This document shows, one piece after another, positions 26,668 to 34,901 of a stretch of DNA of 64,000 nt. A program made the position numbers and the translations under genes. Source of the stretch: Pseudotabrizicola sp. Lineage in GTDB: Bacteria; Pseudomonadota; Alphaproteobacteria; Rhodobacterales; Rhodobacteraceae. Under the pieces are notes generated by a model, which saw only the letters and a list, made by a program, of their open reading frames with translations, made no database searches and had not been told where the DNA came from. The DNA lies in contig NZ_JAUXOV010000070.1 in the NCBI RefSeq assembly GCF_030684215.1, forward strand, positions 248,001-312,000. The letters are read 5' to 3'. How positions within the stretch are numbered: the first letter of the stretch is position 1; the number at the start of each line of letters is the position of its first letter.

Positions 26668-27708
26668 ATGACAAGACCCGATCTGACAGTCAGGGGCGGC
26701 GGCATCTTTGGTCTGTCTGTCGCATGGGAAGCGGCCCGGCGCGGCGCGCGCGTGCGGCTGATCGAGACGGATCGGATCGGGGCGGGATCGTCGGGCGGCG
26801 TGGTCGGTGCGCTGGCCCCGCATGTGCCGGAGAACTGGAATGAAAAAAAGGCTTTCCAGCTGGAAAGCCTGCTGATGGCCGGGGCGTTCTGGGCCGAGGT
26901 TGCTACCGTTTCGGGCCTGCCCACAGGCTATGCCCGGTTTGGCCGCCTGCAACCGCTGGACAGTGCCGAGGCTGTCGCGCGCGCTCAGGACCGGGCCTTG
27001 GAGGCTCGGTCCTTGTGGCAAGGGCGTGCTGAGTGGCAAGTGGTTGCTGCCACAGGGAAAGGTTGGGAACCTGCAAGCCCAACGGGCTTGCTGATCCATG
27101 ACACCCTGTCTGCCCGGTTGCACCCGCGTCTGGCGGCTTTGGCTTTGGTGCAGGCGATCCGGGCCAAAGGGGGCGAGGTGGTGATCGGTAAGGCGGAGGC
27201 CTCAGGCCCGGTGATCTGGGCCACGGGTCTGGCAGGGTTGCTGGCGCTGAATGACGATTTAAAGCGCCGCGTTGGCGCCGGGGTCAAGGGGCAGGCGATG
27301 CTTTTGGCCTATGACGCAAGCGATCTGCCGCAGATGCAGGTCGATGGGCTGCATATTGTGCCCCATGCGGATGGCACAGTGGCGATTGGGTCAACGTCAG
27401 AAAACCAGTGGGATGATCCCATATCGGTGGACGCGCAATGCGATGCTCTGCTGGGTCGGGCGATTGCGGCTGTGCCTGTTTTGCAAGACGCAAGGGTTAT
27501 GGAGCGCTGGGCCGGCCTGCGCCCCCGCGCGCGCAGTCGCGCGCCGATGCTGGGGGCCTGGCCGGGGCGGCCGGGGCAGTTTGTGGCCAATGGCGGGTTC
27601 AAGATTGGTTTTGGCATGGCGCCAAAGGTGGCGCAGGTGATGGTGGATCTTGTGCTTGAGGGCGCCGACCATGTGCCCTGCGGGTTCCGGGTGGAAGCTT
27701 CGCTGTAA
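26668..27708 (+). CDS. FAD-dependent oxidoreductase, DAO family (possible stand-alone MnmC oxidase half)
   Basis: 346 residues. The N-terminal dinucleotide fold is LTVRGGGIFGLSVAWEAARRGARVRLIE, with the RIGAGSSGGVVGALAPHVPENW loop of the glycine/D-amino-acid oxidase family. Near the end are MERWAGLRPRARSRAPMLGAWP and FVANGGFKIGFGMAP, the FAD-binding close typical of DAO/MnmC(o). The ATG at 26668 follows AAGGCAC and sits 49 bases from the divergent mnmD start. The pairing suggests removal of the carboxymethyl group from cmnm5U before MnmD methylates it, but DAO folds are common, so the substrate is an inference. Confidence 0.75.
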   Translation: MTRPDLTVRGGGIFGLSVAWEAARRGARVRLIETDRIGAGSSGGVVGALAPHVPENWNEKKAFQLESLLMAGAFWAEVATVSGLPTGYARFGRLQPLDSAEAVARAQDRALEARSLWQGRAEWQVVAATGKGWEPASPTGLLIHDTLSARLHPRLAALALVQAIRAKGGEVVIGKAEASGPVIWATGLAGLLALNDDLKRRVGAGVKGQAMLLAYDASDLPQMQVDGLHIVPHADGTVAIGSTSENQWDDPISVDAQCDALLGRAIAAVPVLQDARVMERWAGLRPRARSRAPMLGAWPGRPGQFVANGGFKIGFGMAPKVAQVMVDLVLEGADHVPCGFRVEASL

Positions 27709-27729
27709 GGGGGGCTTTGGCCCAAATGG

Positions 27730-27748
27730 CCGGGGGCTCTGCCCCCGG
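27730..27748 (+). terminator. GC hairpin preceding dispersed element D
   Basis: CCGGGGGC, loop TCT, GCCCCCGG, then ACCCCCGGAGTATTTTTG. A strong 8-base stem 22 bases after the stop at 27708, with the T-run supplied by the dispersed element's core. Confidence 0.65.
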
Positions 27749-27749
27749 A

Positions 27750-27777
27750 CCCCCGGAGTATTTTTGCCAAGATGAAA
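27750..27777 (+). repeat. Dispersed GAGTATTT element, copy D (CCAAGATGAAA tail)
   Basis: CCCCCGGAGTATTTTTGCCAAGATGAAA, directly abutting the stop codon of the convergent FMN-reductase gene (27778). It is 42 bases downstream of the oxidoreductase gene, on its strand, after a perfect hairpin. Confidence 0.75.
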
Positions 27778-28314
27778 TCAGCGGGCGATTTGGCTGCGCA
27801 AAAGCTGCATCAGCTCTGTCAGCCCCTTTTGCGCGCGTTCGTCTTTGAGGTGGCCCTGATCGTCAAAGGCAGCGCCTGAATTTGCGATGAACACCTCTGG
27901 CCCTGGCAGCAGGTGCGGACGGAACGGGATGAGGCAATGGCGCAGCGAGAATTGCGATCGCTCGCCCCCGGCGCGGCCTGCCGCGGCCGAGAGGATGGCG
28001 ACCGGCTTGTCGCGCCATGGGCTGCCCTTGGTGCGGCTGACCCAGTCGAGCGCGTTCTTCAGCACGCCGGACAGGTTCTTGTTATACTCTGGCGTGGCAA
28101 TCACCACGGCATCGGCGGCGGTGATCTGGTCGGCGAGGGCTTGCACTTCGGATGGGATGCCCTGTTCCTCCAGATCGCCGTCGTAGAGTGGCAGGCGCAG
28201 GTTGGCTTCGGTAAAGGTGCAGTCGCCAAAGGCGCGGACGGCTTCCTGCATCAAAAGGCGGTTGGTGGAGGCCGCACGGAGGGAGCCACAGATGCCGAGA
28301 AGGGTAGGGGTCAT
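27778..28314 (-). CDS. NADPH-dependent FMN reductase (flavodoxin-fold)
   Basis: 178 residues. Flavodoxin-like FMN-binding loop GICGSLRAASTNRLL at the N-terminus, then VVIATPEYNKNLSGVLKNALDWVSR, the phosphate/isoalloxazine contact block of the chromate/azo reductase family. Members reduce FMN, quinones, chromate or azo dyes with NADPH. It overlaps the lrgB stop (28311-28314, ATGA) and is the third gene of an lrgA-lrgB-reductase unit. That combination suggests an envelope or redox stress response rather than chromate metabolism specifically. Confidence 0.88.
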   Translation of the reverse strand: MTPTLLGICGSLRAASTNRLLMQEAVRAFGDCTFTEANLRLPLYDGDLEEQGIPSEVQALADQITAADAVVIATPEYNKNLSGVLKNALDWVSRTKGSPWRDKPVAILSAAAGRAGGERSQFSLRHCLIPFRPHLLPGPEVFIANSGAAFDDQGHLKDERAQKGLTELMQLLRSQIAR

Positions 28315-29039
28315 TGCAAGCCTTGCTGGATCAGGGACAGGGACAGCGGCGCGATAAGCGCCGTCGCAACGGCATTTAGCGCCATGCCAAGCGCTGCAAA
28401 GGCTCCGGCGGTGGGATGAACCTGTAATGCGCGGGCGGTGCCGATTCCGTGGCTGGTCAGCCCCACCGCAAAGCCGCGCGCGCGCCAGTCTTTCAGGCGC
28501 AACAGGTTGAGGAGCGGCGTGGCGACAATTGCCCCTGTGATCCCGGTCAGGATCACGAGAACGGCTGTCAGCGTGGGCGATCCGCCGATGCGTTCTGCGA
28601 TGCCGATGGCGACAGGGGCGGTGGCCGATTTGGGAGCGAGCGAGGCCAGCACCGTTGCATCCACGCCCAACGCCGCGCCGATGGCCAGGGCCGACAGCGC
28701 GGCGGTGAACGAGCCTGCGATCAGGGCTGCCAGCGTGGGCCAAAGGGCGCGGCGTAACCGGGGCAGGCTGTCATAAAGCGGCAAAGCAAGGGCCACCGTG
28801 GCCGGGCCAAGCAGGAAATGGACGAACTGCGCGCCCTCAAAATACGTGGAGTAGGGGGTAGCGGTCAGATGCAGCAGCACCGCGAGGGCCGCGACGGCGA
28901 TCAGCACCGGGTTGACCAGCGGGCTGCGCCCTGCGAGCCGGAAACAGGCATCCCCCAGCGCATAGGCGGTCAGGGTGGCCGTCAGCCACAGGAGCGGGCC
29001 TTGGGATAGATAGCTCCAGATTTCGGCGAAATCAGTCAT
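28311..29039 (-). CDS. lrgB: LrgB/CidB family membrane protein
   Basis: 242 residues, about seven to eight helices. FEGAQFVHFLLGPATVALALPLYD is the LrgB signature, and LASLAPKSATAPVAIGIAERIGG carries the conserved PKS-T-P motif. SHGIGTARALQ is the third block. LrgAB/CidAB are implicated in murein hydrolase control and, in several bacteria, in pyruvate or glycolate movement across the membrane (as plant PLGG1). It overlaps lrgA by 8 bases and the reductase gene by 4, so it is firmly within one operon. Confidence 0.9.
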   Translation of the reverse strand: MTDFAEIWSYLSQGPLLWLTATLTAYALGDACFRLAGRSPLVNPVLIAVAALAVLLHLTATPYSTYFEGAQFVHFLLGPATVALALPLYDSLPRLRRALWPTLAALIAGSFTAALSALAIGAALGVDATVLASLAPKSATAPVAIGIAERIGGSPTLTAVLVILTGITGAIVATPLLNLLRLKDWRARGFAVGLTSHGIGTARALQVHPTAGAFAALGMALNAVATALIAPLSLSLIQQGLQ

Positions 29040-29385
29040 CGCGTGATCCTGTCAGCCAGGCCACAAGGGCAAAGGTCAAGGCGCCCGCGGTGATGGCGAG
29101 GATGGTAGAGCCGACAACCGCCAGCAGGATGGCGGCGGTCTGGGTGCCAAGCGTGGCGAAATGGCCCACCACGCCGACGCCTGCGGGCACGAACAGCAAG
29201 GACAGATGCGACAGGATCCCTTGTGCGGTGGGGCGGATCAGAGCGGCAAAGCGGGGTGAGGCGATCAGTGCGGCCAGCATCAGTACCATGCCCAGAACCG
29301 GGCCGGGCAGGGGAAGCGACAGGACGCGGGCGGCGGACTCTCCCAGCACCTGGCAGATCAGAATGGCGATCAGGGCGTGAAGCAT
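29032..29385 (-). CDS. lrgA: CidA/LrgA family holin-like membrane protein
   Basis: 117 residues and four helices. LSLPLPGPVLGMVLMLAAL is the family's P-G-x-hhGM motif, and HLSLLFVPAGVGVVGHF matches the second conserved block. The frame extends to 29520, but the start at 29385 fits family length. LrgA is thought to be the small holin-like partner of LrgB. The gene heads a three-gene unit; the terminator of the preceding membrane gene lies 45 bases upstream, so it should have its own promoter in that short gap. Confidence 0.88.
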   Translation of the reverse strand: MLHALIAILICQVLGESAARVLSLPLPGPVLGMVLMLAALIASPRFAALIRPTAQGILSHLSLLFVPAGVGVVGHFATLGTQTAAILLAVVGSTILAITAGALTFALVAWLTGSRDD

Positions 29386-29429
29386 GGGTGTGGCCTTTGG
29401 CTGTTTTGGCAACCCTAAGACCTTTGGCA

Positions 29430-29466
29430 CAAAAGAAAAGGGCGGCTGTGGGGACAGCCGCCCTTT
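29430..29466 (-). terminator. Intrinsic terminator of the 29.5-30.7 kb membrane gene
   Basis: AAAGGGCGGCTGT (29437-29449), GGGG loop and ACAGCCGCCCTTT (29454-29466): a perfect 13-base stem. On the minus strand it is followed by TCTTTTG. It begins 16 bases after the stop at 29483 and separates this gene from lrgAB. Confidence 0.92.
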
Positions 29467-29482
29467 GGTCCGGGGGAGGTGG

Positions 29483-30688
29483 TTATTCGGCGGGAACGGC
29501 CTGTGTTTGCACCGCGCCAAAGTGGCGGCGGTTCAGCGCCAGCACCAAGAGCACCATGGCGATCTGCACCATCACCAGCACCGACGTCAGCGCCCAGTAG
29601 GCAAAGCCGAACTTGGCCAGCAACCCTGCACCGACCAGCGCCTTGTTGATCCAGAACTGCAGCAGAACCGACAGGCCGACACCGGGGCAGACCAGACCAT
29701 AAGCGCCCGCTGATGGTGTGGCCGAGGTCATGAAGCGCGCCACATAGTCATGCTTTTTCAGGATCGACAGACCAAAGCCGAGAAAGCCGATCTGCACCGC
29801 CAGAAGCGCTGTCAGGAACCACAGATCGTCACCCGGCGCGGCATGCACGCCAAAATGCACGTGCAGGCCATGGCTTTGACGCAGCATCAGGATACCCAGA
29901 ACGGTCACCAAGGGTACGATGTTCATCAGGGTCGGGATCTGTTCGGCCACCGTGCCATGTTGCAGCATAGCCAGCAGGCCAAGGATGACGCCAACCGCTG
30001 CCCAGACCACAGCGATCACCAGCACAATGGTGGACAGCACCAGCGCGATGCCCGCCACGGTGGGCGAGGTTGACAGCGCCGCCGGGGCCGACATGCCCAC
30101 GCCGATCATGCCAAGCGCAAAGGCGGGCTGCACTTGCAGGAACGATCCCGCTTTGGTCATGTCAAAGGTGCCTGCCACGGACAACCGCGCAATATGCGCG
30201 CCCATCATCTGCAGGGTCATCACGGCAAGGGCTGCAAACGCCATCAGCGCCAGCGGGAACAGGTATTCCACCACGCTCCACAGCCCCGGCACAAAGGCCA
30301 GACCGGCGGAGAAGCTGACATTGACCGTCATCGCCAGCATCAGGGGCAGGCCGAACAAGCCGGCGCCGGCGTTGGAATTCTGAACTCCCGCAAAGCCGGG
30401 GCTGCGTTTGAAGTCTGCATAGCGGCGCAGGTTCCAGATCATCAGCCGCACATGCTGGACTGCAAAAAACCCAAGGCCCAGATAGGCGAGAGCGATCATC
30501 GCCTGTTGTAATGGGGTGCCGATGGCAAAGGCGCGGGCCACGTCTTCAAAGATCGGCACTGGCTGGCCGGGGTGTGGCACCCACATATAGAGCCAGAGGA
30601 AAAAGGTCACAGCAATCCCACCTGCGCCAAGCGCAGACAGGAAATAGGGCGGGGACCATTGGTCGGCAGGGCGGGACAGGGTTGGCAT
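29483..30688 (-). CDS. Polytopic membrane protein, TsoY/TDT-like (tentative)
   Basis: 401 residues with ten or eleven hydrophobic helices and short loops. The order (SPPYFLSALGAGGIAVTFF at the start, FVPGLWSVVEYLFPLAL mid-protein, YGLVCPGVGLSV near 340) resembles what I recall of TsoY-type proteins, some of which carry selenocysteine, and more loosely the tellurite-resistance/dicarboxylate transporters. Cys345, approximately, in the VCPGVG motif is the obvious candidate for a redox-active position. The promoter carries an ATTC-N8-GAAT operator like those of the persulfide sensors SqrR/BigR, which hints at sulfur metabolism. AGGAGG lies 6 bases before the ATG. The family name is from memory; the membrane topology is certain. 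Confidence 0.6.
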   Translation of the reverse strand: MPTLSRPADQWSPPYFLSALGAGGIAVTFFLWLYMWVPHPGQPVPIFEDVARAFAIGTPLQQAMIALAYLGLGFFAVQHVRLMIWNLRRYADFKRSPGFAGVQNSNAGAGLFGLPLMLAMTVNVSFSAGLAFVPGLWSVVEYLFPLALMAFAALAVMTLQMMGAHIARLSVAGTFDMTKAGSFLQVQPAFALGMIGVGMSAPAALSTSPTVAGIALVLSTIVLVIAVVWAAVGVILGLLAMLQHGTVAEQIPTLMNIVPLVTVLGILMLRQSHGLHVHFGVHAAPGDDLWFLTALLAVQIGFLGFGLSILKKHDYVARFMTSATPSAGAYGLVCPGVGLSVLLQFWINKALVGAGLLAKFGFAYWALTSVLVMVQIAMVLLVLALNRRHFGAVQTQAVPAE

Positions 30689-30704
30689 GATGGGCCTCCT
30701 ACAA

Positions 30705-30746
30705 ATTCATAATCATGAATATGAATATATGTGACCCATCCGTCAA
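30705..30746 (-). promoter_or_regulatory. Promoter with SqrR/BigR-type operator
   Basis: On the minus strand, TTGACG (30746-30741) and CATATT (30723-30718) are spaced by 17 bases, a plausible -35/-10. The perfect dyad ATTC-N8-GAAT (30705-30720) overlaps the -10 and start region, where a repressor would block transcription. ATTC-N8-GAAT is, as I recall, the consensus of the ArsR-family sulfide/persulfide regulator SqrR of Rhodobacter. A further GAATAT copy follows at 30723-30728. Confidence 0.62.
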
Positions 30747-30816
30747 GACATTCTATCAGAGCTGGACAAGGTGTCGCGGGGCGCGCGCGTCGGGTCTTTT
30801 GGCTGTCCGGGCTTTT

Positions 30817-31275
30817 TCAGACCGCGCGCTGAAAGATCAGGGTTGTGGGGCGGTCATAGCCCGGATGGCTGCCGCGCCCGACCTCGGCGAAGCCCATGGC
30901 GCGAAAGGCGGCATGATTTTCCACCAATTCGATCCGGGTCTTCAGTTCGAGGATCGGCAGGCCCAAAGCACGCGCCCGCGCAGCGGCAGTGTCGATCAAC
31001 ACCCGAGCCAGACCGCGCCCTCGCCGGCTGCCTGCGACGGCCAGTTTGCCCAGATACAACGCCTGTGGTTTGACCGTCAGGAACAGGCAGGCCACGGGCG
31101 GCGCGCCGATCACCCAGACCTCACCCGTTTGCGCCTGTCCGGCAATCGCATCGCTGGTCAGGGCGTGCATCGAAGATGGCGGGTCGATCCTGCCCTCCAT
31201 TGACGCGAATTCAGTCTGGATCAGCCGCAGAATGACAGACCAGTCATAGGGGGCTTGGGCTTCGTGCGGGGTCAT
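30817..31275 (-). CDS. GNAT-family N-acetyltransferase
   Basis: 152 residues. The acetyl-CoA pyrophosphate loop is GSRRGRGLARVLID (motif A, R-x-x-G-x-G/A), preceded by LYLGKLAVAG and followed by ELKTRIELVENHAAFRAMGFAEVGR, the usual motif B. Substrate unknown. It stands alone between the divergently regulated membrane gene and smc, with a 128-base gap on one side and 170 on the other, neither holding another gene. Confidence 0.88.
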   Translation of the reverse strand: MTPHEAQAPYDWSVILRLIQTEFASMEGRIDPPSSMHALTSDAIAGQAQTGEVWVIGAPPVACLFLTVKPQALYLGKLAVAGSRRGRGLARVLIDTAAARARALGLPILELKTRIELVENHAAFRAMGFAEVGRGSHPGYDRPTTLIFQRAV

Positions 31276-31445
31276 TTTCCGGGGCCTTTCACGGTCAGGC
31301 TACAAAACGCGAAACCAAATCCTTCGGCAAGTGACCAAGATGTTGGGGATAACCAGCGCGAGACCGCCAGATACGGGGGCACCCCTGTTGACTCTGGCCG
31401 CCCCAATGCACGACCATCGCCACCTTGCGACTCAACGAGGCACAG

Positions 31446-34400
31446 GTGCGCTTTTCCCGGCTTAGGCTCAACGGCTTCAAAAGTTTTGTCGACCCCACGG
31501 ATCTGGTGATCCATGAGGGGCTGACCGGTGTTGTTGGGCCAAATGGCTGCGGCAAGTCCAACCTGCTGGAGGCGTTGCGCTGGGTCATGGGCGAAAACCG
31601 CCCGACCGCCATGCGTGGCGGCGGGATGGAGGATGTGATTTTCGCCGGGGCCGCCACGCGCGGCGCGCGGCATTTCGCCGAAGTGTCCATCGTTATTGAC
31701 AATCAGGACCGTCTGGCACCCTCTGGTTTCAACGATGCCGATACCATCGAAATCGTGCGCCGGATCACCCGCGATGCGGGATCGGCCTATAAAGCCAATG
31801 CCAAGGATGTGCGCGCCCGCGATGTCCAGATGTTGTTCGCCGACGCCTCTACCGGGTCACATTCCCCTGCGCTGGTGCGGCAGGGACAAATCTCGGAACT
31901 GATCAACGCCAAGCCCAAATCCCGCCGCCGCATTCTAGAAGAAGCGGCGGGTATTTCGGGGCTTTATGCCCGTCGGCATGAGGCGGAACTGAAACTCTCG
32001 GGGGCCGAGCAGAACCTTTTGCGCGTCGATGATGTGTTGGAGGGGTTGGCGCAACAGGTCGCCACCCTGACCCGTCAGGCCCGGCAAGCCGCCCGCTACC
32101 GCGAAATCGGTGAGGAGCTGCGCCGGTCAGAGGGCATGCTGTTGTTCCGCCGCTGGCGCGAGGCCGAACAGGCCCGCGCCGAAGCGGAAGCCCAGCTGCG
32201 CGACCGGCTGATGGCCGCGGGCAAGGCCGACATGGCCGCCCGCGCAAGTGCCAAGGCGCGCGAGGCCCGCGAAGACGCCCTGCCGCCCAAGCGCGAGGAA
32301 GAAGCGGTCGCCGCCGCCATCCTGCAACGCCTTGTCCTGCAACGTGACGCATTGGGTGACCAAGAGGCGCGCGCCATGCAGCTGATTGAAACCCTGCGCG
32401 GCCGCATTACCCAGCTTGACCGCGATATGGAGCGTGAGGCTGGGCTGAACCGAGATGCGATTGACACCATCAGCCGTCTGGACTGGGAGATCGAGCAACT
32501 GCTGCGTGCCCATGATGGTCATGACGACCGTCTGACTGAAGCCGCAGATGCCGCGCGTGATGCGGGGGCGATCCTGTCAGACCGCGAAACCCTGCTGTCA
32601 CAGGCCACCGAAGATTCTGCCCGTCTCGCCGCCCGCCATCAGTCAGTGCAGCGCTTGCTATCCGATACCCGTGCGACCGTAGACCGCGCCGAGGCCGAGG
32701 CCGCACGTGCCCGTGATATGGTCGCTGCTGCCGACTCCGCCCGCGAAACTGCCGTTGAGGCATACGCCGCTGCAACCGAGGGTCAGGAAGACGCCGCCGC
32801 CTTGGCCGAAGCGGCAGAAGAGGCGCTGGAGCAAACCGAAACCGCCCGCGCCGAAGCGCAAGGCCGCGAGGCCGAAGCCCGCGCCGCGCGTGGCGAAGCC
32901 GAAGGCGAGGCCAACGCCCTGCGTGCCGAAGTCGCCGCCTTGGCCCGGCTGGTCGACCGCGAATCGCAAGCTGGCCACCAGCTGCTTGACCGCCTGACAG
33001 TCGAACCGGGGTATGAAAAAGCCCTCGGTGCTGCCCTGTCAGATGACCTGCGCGCGCCCGAGGTCGGGGCCGAGGCGCCCTCTGGCTGGGCGGTGCTGCC
33101 CGGCTATGACGATACTGCGCCGCTGCCCGCAGGTGCGCAACCGCTCGCCAGCCATGTCGGTGCGCCGGGTGTGCTGGACCGCAGGCTTTCCCAGATTGGC
33201 CTCGTCGACCGTGCGCTGGGTGCCAGACTGCAACCCATGCTGCAACCCGGCCAACGCCTTGTCAGCCTTGAAGGCGACCTCTGGCGCTGGGACGGGTTTC
33301 GCGCCTCTGCCGAAGATGCGCCCTCTGCCGCCGCGGCCCGCCTGCAACAGCTTAACCGGCTTGTGCAACTCAAACTTGATCTTGAACAGGTAGCCGCCCG
33401 TGCCGAAGGCGCCAAGCGCGCGCATGAGGCGTTGCAGACCCGTCTTGCCGATCTTGCCCGCGCTGATCAGATGGCCCGCGACGCGCGCCGCGCCGCCGAT
33501 GCCCGCGTGACAGAAGCCAACCGGGCCGCAAGCCGCGCCGAAGCTGAAGCCTCGATCGCCGGGGGCAAGCTGGAGTCGGCCAGACTGGCTGTGGCCCGCT
33601 ATGAAGACGAGGCGATGGCCGCCCGCACCCGCCTGCGTGAAGCCGAAGGCTCAAGCACTGACCTGCCCGACCTTGACGCCGCCCGCGACCGGGTCGAAGC
33701 CGCCAAGGTCGCGGTCGAGGCCGCGCGTCTGGCCATGCTCACCCGCCGCTCTGCCCATGACGAGCTGCGCCGCGAAGGCGAAGCCCGAGTGCGCCGCCGC
33801 CAAGAGGCAACCAAGGAATTGTCCGGCTGGCGTCACCGTCTGGACACTGCCGAAAAGCGCAGCACCGAACTGGCTGAACGCCGCGCGCAAACCGAGGAGG
33901 AGTTGGACGAGGCCAGCGCCGCCCCTGAAGAAATCGCTGCAAAGCGCGAGGAACTCTCCGACGCCATTGACACCGCCGAAGCCCGCCGCCGCAAAGCCGC
34001 CGATGCGTTGACCGAGGCCGAAACCGCTCTGCGAGAGGCGCAACTTGCCGAACGCGACGCTGAACGCCAGAACGGCGAGGCCCGCGAGGCCCGTGCCCGT
34101 GCCGAGGCCCGCAACGATGCGGCCCGCGAGACCGTGGCCTATGCCGCTGAACGTATCGCAGAAGACGCTGACTGCAACCCGGCAGAGCTTTTGGCCTCAT
34201 TGGCGGTTGATCCTGACAAAATGCCAGATGCAGAAACCCTTGATGTCGAAGTGCAGCGCCTGAAGCGTCAGCGCGAAGCGCTTGGTGCGGTCAACCTGCG
34301 CGCCGAAGAAGACATGGCCACAGTCGCAGGTGAACATGCGACGCTGCTCAAGGAAAAAACTGATCTGGAGGAGGCCATCAAGAAACTACGTGCCGGAATT

Positions 34401-34901
34401 TCGGGGCTGAACAAAGAGGGCCGCGAACGCCTGCTGACCGCATTCGAACAGGTCAACCAGAACTTCGCCACCCTGTTCACCCACCTCTTTGGCGGCGGAG
34501 AGGCGCGCCTCGTTCTGGTCGAATCCGATGATCCGCTAGAGGCTGGGCTGGAAATCATGTGCCAGCCCCCCGGCAAGAAACTTGCTACCCTGTCGCTCTT
34601 GTCCGGGGGGGAACAGACCCTGACCGCGCTCGCCCTGATCTTCGGCGTCTTCCTCGCCAATCCTGCCCCGATCTGCGTGCTGGACGAGGTGGATGCGCCC
34701 TTGGATGATGCCAACGTTACCCGCTTCTGCGACCTCCTTGATGAAATGGCCCGCCGCACAGAAACCCGGTTCCTGATCATCACCCACCACGCTGTCACCA
34801 TGGCCCGGATGGACCGGCTGTTCGGCGTCACCATGGCTGAACAGGGCGTCAGCCAGCTGGTCAGCGTCGATCTCAAGAAAGCCGAGGCGCTGGTCGCATG
34901 A
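31446..34901 (+). CDS. smc: Chromosome segregation protein SMC
   Basis: 1151 residues. N-terminal Walker A GPNGCGKSN (31-39), two very long Ala/Arg/Glu-rich coiled coils, a hinge about residues 510-640 containing the GYEKALGAALSDDL block, then C-terminal signature LSGGEQTLTALALIFGVFL and Walker B CVLDEVDAPLDDANV. It forms a ring-shaped dimer that compacts and segregates DNA with ScpA/ScpB. I use the GTG at 31446 (site ACGAGG), because homologues begin with the same MxFxRLRLNGFKSF; an ATG 7 codons earlier is possible. The coiled coils contain long GC-rich imperfect repeats (33.4-34.1 kb) that are coding. Confidence 0.95.
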   Translation: MRFSRLRLNGFKSFVDPTDLVIHEGLTGVVGPNGCGKSNLLEALRWVMGENRPTAMRGGGMEDVIFAGAATRGARHFAEVSIVIDNQDRLAPSGFNDADTIEIVRRITRDAGSAYKANAKDVRARDVQMLFADASTGSHSPALVRQGQISELINAKPKSRRRILEEAAGISGLYARRHEAELKLSGAEQNLLRVDDVLEGLAQQVATLTRQARQAARYREIGEELRRSEGMLLFRRWREAEQARAEAEAQLRDRLMAAGKADMAARASAKAREAREDALPPKREEEAVAAAILQRLVLQRDALGDQEARAMQLIETLRGRITQLDRDMEREAGLNRDAIDTISRLDWEIEQLLRAHDGHDDRLTEAADAARDAGAILSDRETLLSQATEDSARLAARHQSVQRLLSDTRATVDRAEAEAARARDMVAAADSARETAVEAYAAATEGQEDAAALAEAAEEALEQTETARAEAQGREAEARAARGEAEGEANALRAEVAALARLVDRESQAGHQLLDRLTVEPGYEKALGAALSDDLRAPEVGAEAPSGWAVLPGYDDTAPLPAGAQPLASHVGAPGVLDRRLSQIGLVDRALGARLQPMLQPGQRLVSLEGDLWRWDGFRASAEDAPSAAAARLQQLNRLVQLKLDLEQVAARAEGAKRAHEALQTRLADLARADQMARDARRAADARVTEANRAASRAEAEASIAGGKLESARLAVARYEDEAMAARTRLREAEGSSTDLPDLDAARDRVEAAKVAVEAARLAMLTRRSAHDELRREGEARVRRRQEATKELSGWRHRLDTAEKRSTELAERRAQTEEELDEASAAPEEIAAKREELSDAIDTAEARRRKAADALTEAETALREAQLAERDAERQNGEAREARARAEARNDAARETVAYAAERIAEDADCNPAELLASLAVDPDKMPDAETLDVEVQRLKRQREALGAVNLRAEEDMATVAGEHATLLKEKTDLEEAIKKLRAGISGLNKEGRERLLTAFEQVNQNFATLFTHLFGGGEARLVLVESDDPLEAGLEIMCQPPGKKLATLSLLSGGEQTLTALALIFGVFLANPAPICVLDEVDAPLDDANVTRFCDLLDEMARRTETRFLIITHHAVTMARMDRLFGVTMAEQGVSQLVSVDLKKAEALVA

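Noticed and set aside
30715-31203. 162-residue plus-strand frame opposite the GNAT gene
   Set aside because: Its composition is that of a shadow frame; the minus-strand GNAT has clear acetyl-CoA motifs and covers most of the span.
33400-34120. Imperfect GC-rich repeats in the second coiled coil of smc
   Set aside because: They follow from heptad-like Ala/Glu/Arg coding and codon bias, not from a separate DNA element.
31903-34200. Several long frames on either strand inside smc
   Set aside because: They are antisense or shifted readings of the Ala/Arg/Glu-rich coiled coil and show no family signal.
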